Source: Pseudomonadota bacterium (GTDB taxonomy: Bacteria; Pseudomonadota; Alphaproteobacteria; Acetobacterales; Acetobacteraceae). From it: a stretch of 8,664 nucleotides of DNA. The notes beneath the pieces were generated by a model, which saw only the letters and a list, made by a program, of their open reading frames with translations, searched no databases and was not told the origin of the DNA. Made by a program: the position numbers and the translations under genes. Of this stretch, positions 1 through 5,426 are shown piece by piece. The stretch spans positions 1-8,664 of the forward strand of contig JAJZVE010000160.1 in assembly GCA_021845835.1 (NCBI GenBank), read 5' to 3'. Positions within the stretch are counted from its first letter, which is position 1; every line of letters starts with the position of its first letter.

Positions 1-496
1 CGTCCGGCTCCCCGGTCAGGCTCATCACGCCGCCCATCGCCTGCACCAGGCTGTCATAGCCGGGCCGCGACGCATACGGCCCGGTCTGCCCGAAGCCGGT
101 GATGGAGCAGTAGATCAGGCCCGGATGCGCGCCGCGCACCTGTTCCCAGCCAAGGCCGTAGCGGGCGAGGCTGCCGGCCTTGAAATTCTCCGCCAGGATA
201 TTGCAATGGCCGAGCAGGCGTTGCGCCAGCGCCTGCCCCTCCGGCTGCGCGATGTCGAGCGTAACGGACAGCTTGTTGCGGTTGACGCCGGCGAAATAGG
301 CGCTCTCGCTGCTGCCGGGCAGGGTGGGCGGCGCGAAGCCGCGGGTGTCGTCGCCGCTGCCGGGCTTCTCGATCTTGATCACCTCGGCACCCAGGTCGCC
401 CAGCATCTGCACGCAGGTCGGGCCGGCCAGCACGCGCGTCAGGTCGAACACGCGCAAGCCGCGCAGTGGCCCGGTGGGAAGCGGGATTTCGCCCAT
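1..496 (-). CDS. CaiB/BaiF (class III) CoA-transferase, N-terminal part, cut by the window edge
   Basis: The reverse strand from the ATG at 496-494 reads 165 codons to the window edge without a stop. The protein opens with the family signature: PLRGLRVFDLTRVLAGP, then LGDLGAEVIKIEKP and GDDTRGFAPP, then FAGVNRNKLSVTLD and LAENFKAGSLARYGLG, and finally ITGFGQTGPY and RPGYDSLVQAMGG. Class III CoA-transferases move CoA between carboxylic acids through an aspartyl-CoA thioester. Asp148 in the GYD motif lines up with the catalytic Asp of formyl-CoA transferase and alpha-methylacyl-CoA racemase. About 60% of a usual 390-400 aa protein is missing, and the acid substrate cannot be told from this part. 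No Shine-Dalgarno precedes the ATG; instead a TATAAG hexamer lies 6 nt upstream. The family and the start are well supported. Confidence 0.93.
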   Translation of the reverse strand, partial: MGEIPLPTGPLRGLRVFDLTRVLAGPTCVQMLGDLGAEVIKIEKPGSGDDTRGFAPPTLPGSSESAYFAGVNRNKLSVTLDIAQPEGQALAQRLLGHCNILAENFKAGSLARYGLGWEQVRGAHPGLIYCSITGFGQTGPYASRPGYDSLVQAMGGVMSLTGEPD

Positions 497-512
497 GCGC
501 GGCTTATAGGCC
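497..512 (-). promoter_or_regulatory. Candidate -10 element directly ahead of the CoA-transferase start
   Basis: On the minus strand TATAAG (plus 508-503) matches TATAAT in 5 of 6 positions and is followed by CCGCGC and then the ATG at 496. A TTGGTT sits 16 nt upstream as a possible but weak -35. With the usual 6-7 nt from -10 to the start of transcription, the mRNA would begin at or next to the ATG. That agrees with the lack of a ribosome binding site. This is inferred from sequence only. Confidence 0.4.
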
Positions 513-550
513 GCGCCGCGCCAAAACCAAACTCGCGCCAATCCGCCGCG

Positions 551-568
551 TGTTGCAGCATGGCAACA
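551..568. repeat. Short dyad TGTTGC-N6-GCAACA in the divergent intergenic region
   Basis: The 204-bp gap between the CoA-transferase start (496) and the ompA-like start (701) holds one clean dyad: a 6-bp perfect inverted repeat with a 6-nt spacer. It has the geometry of a transcription-factor operator, but a 6-bp match can arise by chance. I see no convincing sigma70 promoter for the rightward gene in the rest of the gap. Confidence 0.25.
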
Positions 569-700
569 GTTCCGGGGGGATTGCCGCGCCGGATTGTGTA
601 GTCGGGGAACCGCCTACCGCCGACTAAGTTCATGCCGCGGCGATGTGGGTCTCCCGTCCGGGGCCTGCGGCGAATTGCATCTCAGCGAGGGATCAGACGT

Positions 701-1804
701 ATGAACGTGAAGCAAGCCTTGCTGGTCGGATCGATCCTGGCGGTTCCGGCGATGGCCGTGGCGCAGCCGATCAACGGCCTTTATGTCGGCGCCGGTGCCG
801 GGGGGAATATCCTCAACCCTGAGCCGAACAAGGGCTTCGGTCTGCCGAACGGGTCGCGCATCGCCACGCATGACGGCGTGCATTTCGACACCGGGTGGAC
901 CGGCGTCGCCAGCGTCGGCTACGGCTTCGGCAACGGCCTGCGCGCGGAAATCGAGGGCGACTTCTATCGCAACCAGGTCGGTTACGTGGCCGGTATCGCA
1001 CCGGCCAACGGCTTCGAGAACAAGTACGGCGGCATGGTCAACGTGCTGTACGACATCGACCTGTCGTCGTACGGCGTCTCGGTCGTGCAGCCCTATGTGG
1101 GCGTCGGCGCCGGCTATCAGTGGGCGCGCTGGGGCGGCGTGTACGCGGGCGCGCCGCCGGCGCAACTGCAGTTCGGCAACACCGCCCCCGGCGGCTTTGC
1201 CTACCAGGGCATCCTCGGGCTGGCGATGCCGCTGCGCTCGATGCCGGGGCTGGCGTTGACGGCCGAGTACCGTTTCATGGACATGCCGTTCAACCGCAAC
1301 TACAACGGCACACTGGTCACGCCGGGACTGGCGGTGCCGGGCATGCTGAAGATGGGCGAGGAAATCAACCAGAGCGTGCTGCTCGGCCTGCGCTACGCCT
1401 TCAACGTGGCGCCGCCGCCCGCGCCGCCGCCACCACCCGCCCCCGCCCCGGTCGCCGCGCCGGCGCCGGCGCCCTCGCGCACCTATCTCGTGTTCTTCGA
1501 CTGGGACAAGGCCGACCTGACCGACCGCGCGCGGCAGATCGTCGCCGAGGCGGCGCAGAACTCGACGCGGGTACAGGTCACGCGCATCGAGGTGAACGGC
1601 TACACCGACGCCTCCGGCACGCCGCAATACAACCAGAAACTCTCGCTGCGCCGCGCCCAGAACGTGGAGGCCGAACTGGTCAAGGACGGCGTGCCGCAGA
1701 ATACCATCACCGTCCAGGGCTTCGGCGAAACGCATCCGCTGGTGCCGACCGCCGACGGCGTGCGCGAGCCGCAGAACCGCCGCGTGGAAATCATCCTGCG
1801 CTGA
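701..1804 (+). CDS. OmpA-family outer membrane protein (beta-barrel plus peptidoglycan-binding domain)
   Basis: This 367 aa protein likely anchors the outer membrane to peptidoglycan. Residues 1-21 form a signal peptide (cut after AVA, before QP). About 22-236 form a beta-barrel rich in Gly and aromatic residues, with alternating strands such as GLYVGAGAG and YVGVGAGYQW, ending in LLGLRYAFN. Residues 237-260 are a Pro/Ala linker. About 262-367 are an OmpA C-terminal domain with NGYTDASG, LSLRRAQNV and NRRVEI. Asp303 and Arg318 sit 15 residues apart, as do the two diaminopimelate-binding residues of Acinetobacter OmpA (D271/R286). The start at 701 is preferred over an in-frame ATG at 632, because it begins the signal peptide and has a GAGGG at 687-691 with 9 nt spacing. 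The gene appears monocistronic and is followed by a hairpin. The exact porin or adhesin role is unknown. Confidence 0.94.
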   Translation: MNVKQALLVGSILAVPAMAVAQPINGLYVGAGAGGNILNPEPNKGFGLPNGSRIATHDGVHFDTGWTGVASVGYGFGNGLRAEIEGDFYRNQVGYVAGIAPANGFENKYGGMVNVLYDIDLSSYGVSVVQPYVGVGAGYQWARWGGVYAGAPPAQLQFGNTAPGGFAYQGILGLAMPLRSMPGLALTAEYRFMDMPFNRNYNGTLVTPGLAVPGMLKMGEEINQSVLLGLRYAFNVAPPPAPPPPPAPAPVAAPAPAPSRTYLVFFDWDKADLTDRARQIVAEAAQNSTRVQVTRIEVNGYTDASGTPQYNQKLSLRRAQNVEAELVKDGVPQNTITVQGFGETHPLVPTADGVREPQNRRVEIILR

Positions 1805-1819
1805 CCGTTCTTCTCTCTA

Positions 1820-1848
1820 CCCTCTCCCGCCCACGCGGCGGGAGAGGG
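1820..1848. terminator. Perfect 12-bp-stem hairpin between convergent genes (bidirectional terminator or dispersed palindrome)
   Basis: CCCTCTCCCGCC at 1820-1831 pairs fully with GGCGGGAGAGGG at 1837-1848 across a 5-nt loop. It begins 15 nt after the stop of the OmpA-like gene and lies 22 nt beyond the stop of the opposing metalloprotease gene, so it can end both transcripts. Neither side has a proper U-tract; the plus-strand 5' side is TTCTTCTCTCTA. Palindromes of the CCCTCTCCCGC...GCGGGAGAGGG type are, from general knowledge, common intergenic elements in proteobacteria, so it may also be one copy of a dispersed family. Confidence 0.6.
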
Positions 1849-1870
1849 AGATCGCTGCGGAGCGCCTGGC

Positions 1871-2929
1871 TTACCGGGACCGCGCCGGCCGCCGGCGCCG
1901 AAGCCCGGCGAGGCTGAGCAGTGCCGATCCGATCAGCGCGGCGGAGGCCGGCTCCGGCACCGGCGTGCTGGCCCCGGTGGCGCAGGCGGTGCCGTTCCAG
2001 CCGAGCGCGCACATCGTGGTCAGGTCCAGCGCGCTGACCGTGGCCTGCACGCCTGGCATCAGGCAGGAATCGAAGGAATCCGAGCCGCCACAATTGCTCG
2101 GCGTGCTGAGATTCTGCCAGTCGGCGCTGTCGGAGGTGTTGTTGAACACGCCGGCGGTGCCGGACAACAGATCGGTCGCGCCGCCATTGATCGAGAAACA
2201 TGTGTTGTTGAAGTTGGGATCGAGCGTCGTCGTGCCGCAATCGTATTTGTAGAAGTCGAGCGGCGTGAGGAAGGGGGTGCCGGAAAATGCGTAGTCCACC
2301 CGGCCCAGCGCGTGCGTGATCTCGTGTTCCAGCACCGAGGTCAGATCATACTGGCCCGACGCCGGCGTGCCTCCGCTGTAGCTCCAGCCGCTGCCGGGCG
2401 ACGTGCCGAGGCCGACATAGGCGTCGATGGTGCCGGCCGTCTGGACGCCGCCCAGCGCCAGGTACTCGGCGGTGGGAATGTCGAATGCATAAGTGCTGTA
2501 CGCGGACGTGAGCGCGGGAAGGTGCGCGACGGCGGTGTTCAGCACGGCGTTGGTCGGCTGGTTCGCGGCCGCCTGGGTCAGCAGCGATTCGGTGACCGAC
2601 AAGGCGGTCTGTCCCGCTCCCGGATTCGCGCTCTGCAGGGTCGCAACGGTCGCGCCAAGTGCGTTGGAGGGCATGGTCTGGCCGTCAACGCTCCCCCAGT
2701 CGAACTGGATGTTGACGGTCGCGTTGCTGGTGAAGTCCGCGGTGAGTGCGTTGATCACGTTGGTCACGTCGGTCTGGGCGCTGGTGGTCCAGCCCGCCCC
2801 GGCATAGGACGCATCAATGACCAGCGCCTGCGCCGGGCGGATGCCGGCGCCGGGCAGCCAAAGGCCGCCGGTCAGCGCAACCACTACCGCCGCGAGCCAG
2901 CGCAGGCCGGCCGCCGTTCGTGACGACAT
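1871..2929 (-). CDS. Secreted zincin-type metalloprotease with PEP-CTERM sorting signal
   Basis: This 352 aa protein has a signal peptide (RTAAGLRW, a hydrophobic stretch, cleavage near AQA at residue 35) and a C-terminal PEP-CTERM tripartite signal: VPEP at 324-327, a hydrophobic helix, then LRRRRPARSR. That tail is normally recognised by an exosortase, which would have to be encoded elsewhere. HEITHALGRVD at 202-212 is an HExxH zinc motif extended to HExxHxxGxxD, placing His202, Glu203 and His206 in the catalytic site, with Asp212 where metzincins carry their third ligand. The body resembles the NF038122-type PEP-CTERM metalloprotease families, from memory. Six cysteines in the C-terminal part fall into three close pairs, which suits an exported disulfide-bonded protein. 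ATG 2929 is chosen because GGGGGAG lies 9 nt upstream; a GTG at 2947 is in frame but overlaps that site. The substrate is unknown. Confidence 0.85.
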   Translation of the reverse strand: MSSRTAAGLRWLAAVVVALTGGLWLPGAGIRPAQALVIDASYAGAGWTTSAQTDVTNVINALTADFTSNATVNIQFDWGSVDGQTMPSNALGATVATLQSANPGAGQTALSVTESLLTQAAANQPTNAVLNTAVAHLPALTSAYSTYAFDIPTAEYLALGGVQTAGTIDAYVGLGTSPGSGWSYSGGTPASGQYDLTSVLEHEITHALGRVDYAFSGTPFLTPLDFYKYDCGTTTLDPNFNNTCFSINGGATDLLSGTAGVFNNTSDSADWQNLSTPSNCGGSDSFDSCLMPGVQATVSALDLTTMCALGWNGTACATGASTPVPEPASAALIGSALLSLAGLRRRRPARSR

Positions 2930-2977
2930 ACGGAACCACTCCCCCACCCCCGCCCTGCGATCCGGACGACTACGGAC

Positions 2978-3018
2978 ACATTAACAAAATTGTCTCCATC
3001 ACGAATAGATATTTATGT
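2978..3018. promoter_or_regulatory. AT-rich island between divergent genes, probable promoter region
   Basis: Only 11 of these 41 bases are G or C, against a strongly GC-rich background. The stretch lies between the divergent starts of the metalloprotease (2929) and the Nudix gene (3089), 159 bp apart. It includes TTAACA (2981-2986), TTGTCT (2990-2995) and a TAGATATTTATG run. These resemble promoter parts, but no pair has both good hexamers and ideal spacing. I can support easy melting and a likely promoter location, not an exact promoter. Confidence 0.35.
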
Positions 3019-3088
3019 CGATCCCGCGCGCGTCCCGGCCCGTCCGCGCCCCTGGATCGCGCGCAGCGGCGCGGCTAGGCTGCCGGCC

Positions 3089-3724
3089 ATGCGCGCACCC
3101 GCCCCGCTGCCACCGCACGCCGGCACCGCGATCGAGTCCGACGAGACGGTCTGGCAGGGCCGCTTCCCCCTGCAGCGCATCCGTTTCCGCCATCGCCGCT
3201 TCGACGGGCGCATGTCCGGCCCGCGCGTCTGGGAACTCTGGCGCCGCGGCCGCGCCGCCGCACTGCTGCCGTACGACCCCGCCGCCGACGCGGTGGTGCT
3301 GATCGAGCAGTATCGCCTCCCTGCGCTTGCCGCCGGCCTCGATCCGGTGCTGGTGGAAATCCCCGCCGGCCTGTGCGACGGCGACGAAAGCCCGGAGGCG
3401 ACGCTGCGGCGCGAGGCGGAGGAGGAAATGGCACAGGTGCCGCGCCGCCTCGCCCGCATCGGCGACTTCCTGCTCACCGCCGGCGGCAGCGACGAACATG
3501 TCGCGATCTTCGCCGGCGAGGTCACGGCACCCGCCTCCGGTGCGGACGGGCTGGTCGGCGTCGCCGGCCTCGCCGCCGAGGAGGAGGATATCCGCATCCG
3601 CGTCTGGCCCGCCGCCGCGGCGATCGAGGCCGCGACAGAGGGACGTTTCGCCAATTCGGTCACGACCATCGCCCTGCTCTGGCTCGGGCTGCGGCGCGAC
3701 CGGCTGCGCAGGGAATGGACATGA
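3089..3724 (+). CDS. Nudix hydrolase of the ADP-ribose pyrophosphatase (NudF-like) type
   Basis: This 211 aa protein carries LIEQYR, VEIPAGLCDGDESPEATLRR and GDFLLTAGGSDEH, the layout of bacterial ADP-ribose pyrophosphatases, which cleave ADP-ribose to AMP and ribose-5-phosphate. The Nudix box GX5EX7REUXEEXGU spans 94-116: Gly94, Glu100, Arg108, Glu109, Glu112 and Glu113 are present, so the Mg-binding glutamates are intact. The late conserved Gly is Ala115. The reading frame stays open upstream to a TTG at 2990, but ATG 3089 gives the usual family length and drops a poorly conserved Pro/Arg-rich leader. There is no good Shine-Dalgarno, only TAGG with 9 nt spacing. The stop overlaps the start of the next gene by 4 bp (ATGA), so this is the first gene of a coupled operon. 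The substrate is inferred from similarity; other nucleoside-diphosphate sugars are possible. Confidence 0.87.
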   Translation: MRAPAPLPPHAGTAIESDETVWQGRFPLQRIRFRHRRFDGRMSGPRVWELWRRGRAAALLPYDPAADAVVLIEQYRLPALAAGLDPVLVEIPAGLCDGDESPEATLRREAEEEMAQVPRRLARIGDFLLTAGGSDEHVAIFAGEVTAPASGADGLVGVAGLAAEEEDIRIRVWPAAAAIEAATEGRFANSVTTIALLWLGLRRDRLRREWT

Positions 3725-4449
3725 CCGAACGCCTGTTCCTCGCCGACCCGATGCTGCGCGAGGCCGCCGCGACCGTGCTGGCGAGCGGGCCGGAGGGGAT
3801 CGTGCTCGACCGCACGCCGTTCTATCCGCGCGCCGGCGGCCAGCCGGGGGACGCCGGCGTGCTGCGCTGGGTCGGCGGCGAGACGCCGATCACCGAAGCG
3901 CTCAAGGGCGAGGACGCGGCCATCCGCCACATGCCGCCGGCCGACGCGGCGCTGCCGCCGGTCGGCACCGCCGTCGTCGCCGCCCTGCACTGGGGGCGGC
4001 GCTGGGCGCATATGCGGATGCACACCACGCTGCATCTGCTGTGCGCGGTGCTGCCGGGGGCCGCCGTCACCGGCGGGCAGGTCGGCGCCGACCGTTCGCG
4101 GCTGGATTTCGACCTGCCCGACCCGCCGGCGCGCGAGGCGATCGCGGCCGGGCTGAACGCGCTGATCGCCGCCGACCATCCGGTGACCGCGGAATGGGTC
4201 GAGGAAAGCGTGCTGGATACCAACCCGGCCCTGGTGCGCACGCTCTCGGTCAAGCCGCCGCGCGGCACCGGGCGGCTGCGGCTGCTGCGCATCGGCGCCG
4301 GCGAGCCGCCGATCGACCTGCAGCCCTGCGGCGGCACGCATGTCGCGCGCACCGGCGCGATCGGCACGGTGCGCATCATCAAGATGGAGAGCAAGGGGAA
4401 ACAGAACCGCCGCATCGTCGTTGCCCTGGCGGAGGGAACGCCGGCATGA
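3721..4449 (+). CDS. AlaX-type alanyl-tRNA editing protein
   Basis: This 242 aa protein matches free-standing relatives of the editing domain of alanyl-tRNA synthetase, which hydrolyse Ser- or Gly-tRNA(Ala) in trans to prevent mistranslation. The glycine motif FYPRAGGQPGD (34-44) is typical of the medium AlaX type and of AlaRS. The zinc site is complete: HTTLH gives His101 and His105, and CGGTH gives Cys203 and His207. There is no aminoacylation domain. The start at 3721 is chosen over ATG 3715 because AGGGA (3710-3714) is 6 nt upstream and the ATG overlaps the Nudix stop as ATGA. Its own stop overlaps the sulfurtransferase start in the same way, so translation of all three is probably coupled. 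The family is clear; the preferred mischarged amino acid is not visible. Confidence 0.93.
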   Translation: MTERLFLADPMLREAAATVLASGPEGIVLDRTPFYPRAGGQPGDAGVLRWVGGETPITEALKGEDAAIRHMPPADAALPPVGTAVVAALHWGRRWAHMRMHTTLHLLCAVLPGAAVTGGQVGADRSRLDFDLPDPPAREAIAAGLNALIAADHPVTAEWVEESVLDTNPALVRTLSVKPPRGTGRLRLLRIGAGEPPIDLQPCGGTHVARTGAIGTVRIIKMESKGKQNRRIVVALAEGTPA

Positions 4450-5285
4450 CCGATCCGCTCGTCCCGACCGACTGGCTGGCGCGGCATCTCGGCGACCCCG
4501 ACCTGACCGTGCTGGACGCCACCTACTACCTGCCGCACGAAGGCCGCGATGCGCACGCCGAATTCCGCACCGCCCACATCAGGGGCGCGCGCTTCTTCGA
4601 CATCGACGCGATCGCCGACGACGCCACCGACCTGCCGCACATGGTCCCCTCCCCCGGCCGCTTCGCGCAACTGGTCGGCGCGCTCGGGGTCGGCAACCGG
4701 TCCCGCGTGGTATTCTACGACCAGCGCGGCGTGTTTTCCGCGCCGCGCGGCTGGTGGCTGATGGGGCTGTTCGGCCACGACCGCGCCGCGGTGCTGGACG
4801 GCGGGCTGCCGAAATGGCGGCGCGAGACCCGGCCGGTCGAGTCCGGGGAGCCGCCGCCGCCCGCGCCCGCGACCTTCCGCCCGGATTTCCGCGCCGCCCG
4901 TCTGCGCGGCATCGGCGACATGCTGGCGAACCTGGCGAGCGGCGCCGAACTGGTGCTCGACGCCCGCGCCGCCGCGCGCTTCCACGCCGAGGTGCCGGAG
5001 CCGCGGGCCGGCCTGCGCGGCGGCCATATCCCGGGCTCCGCCAGCCTGCCGTTCGCAGAGCTGCTGGCACCGGACGGCACCATGCTGCCGCCCGAGGCAC
5101 TGCGCCGGCGGCTGGCCGAGGCCGGCGCGGACGGCGCGCGGCCGGTGGTGACCAGTTGCGGCTCCGGCGTCTCGGCGGCCGTCATCACGCTCGCGCTGGT
5201 GCGCGCCGGGCTGCCGGTCGGCGCGATCTATGACGGATCCTGGACGGAATGGGGCGGGCGCGGCGACACGCCGGTCGCCACCTGA
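4446..5285 (+). CDS. sseA: 3-mercaptopyruvate sulfurtransferase (tandem rhodanese)
   Basis: This 279 aa protein has two rhodanese domains, an inactive N-terminal one (about 8-130, with VLDATYYLP and HIRGARFFDID) and a catalytic C-terminal one (about 160-275). The active loop is Cys238-GSGVSA. CGSGV is the mercaptopyruvate sulfurtransferase signature, whereas thiosulfate sulfurtransferases have CRKGV. Arg178 (ARF) and Arg187 (EPR) match the paired substrate-binding arginines of E. coli SseA, and Asp172 with HIPGS complete the pattern. The enzyme moves sulfur from 3-mercaptopyruvate to thiols or cyanide and can yield persulfide or H2S. Length is as expected for SseA (about 281 aa). GGAGGG lies 9 nt before the ATG, which overlaps the alaX stop. 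The frame remains open far upstream, but only this start fits the family. Loop residue Ser243 replaces the more usual Thr, a mild change. Confidence 0.93.
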   Translation: MTDPLVPTDWLARHLGDPDLTVLDATYYLPHEGRDAHAEFRTAHIRGARFFDIDAIADDATDLPHMVPSPGRFAQLVGALGVGNRSRVVFYDQRGVFSAPRGWWLMGLFGHDRAAVLDGGLPKWRRETRPVESGEPPPPAPATFRPDFRAARLRGIGDMLANLASGAELVLDARAAARFHAEVPEPRAGLRGGHIPGSASLPFAELLAPDGTMLPPEALRRRLAEAGADGARPVVTSCGSGVSAAVITLALVRAGLPVGAIYDGSWTEWGGRGDTPVAT

Positions 5286-5426
5286 CCACGCGGCACGCCG
5301 ATGCGTGACGACGGCGACCCGCCGGCGGCCCGCCCGACGCCGCCACCGGAACCCGGTAACAGCCCGGACTTGCCAGGCCACCCGCGAGCCGCTTGAACCG
5401 ATCCGTTGCCACGCAGGATCGCCCGC
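5286..5426 (+). promoter_or_regulatory. Intergenic leader of the metC-like gene with a weak candidate promoter
   Basis: These 141 bp hold no gene that I can support. TTGCCA at 5370-5375 (5 of 6 to the -35 consensus) is followed after 17 nt by TTGAAC at 5393-5398 (3 of 6). This would start a transcript near 5405, with a short leader carrying CAGGA at 5414-5418, 8 nt before the ATG. I looked for a SAM or SAH riboswitch, given the downstream methionine-pathway gene, and saw none. Confidence 0.25.

Noticed and set aside
125..601. Plus-strand 158-codon frame at the left end
   Set aside because: It lies opposite the CoA-transferase, whose conserved motifs are clear on the minus strand; the plus-strand translation shows no family features.
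632..700. Upstream ATG at 632 as start of the OmpA-like protein
   Set aside because: It would put 23 Arg-rich residues before an otherwise perfect signal peptide; ATG 701 has a good GAGGG ribosome binding site.
1406..1480. GC-rich repeated tract (CCG/GCG/CCC) as a tandem repeat or recombination site
   Set aside because: It is in frame and encodes the Pro/Ala linker between barrel and OmpA domain, a common feature of this family.
614..1735. 373-codon minus-strand frame opposite the OmpA-like gene
   Set aside because: Low-complexity His/Arg/Val-rich translation, antisense to a gene with a signal peptide, barrel and OmpA domain.
3327..5285. 652-codon frame that would fuse a long N-terminal extension to SseA
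   Set aside because: The part before 4446 is an Arg/Ala/Pro-rich out-of-frame reading of the Nudix and alaX genes. SseA has its own ribosome binding site and the expected family length from 4446.
5286..5426. SAM or SAH riboswitch ahead of the metC-like gene
   Set aside because: I looked for the conserved cores and pairing of known alphaproteobacterial SAM-II and SAH riboswitches and found none.
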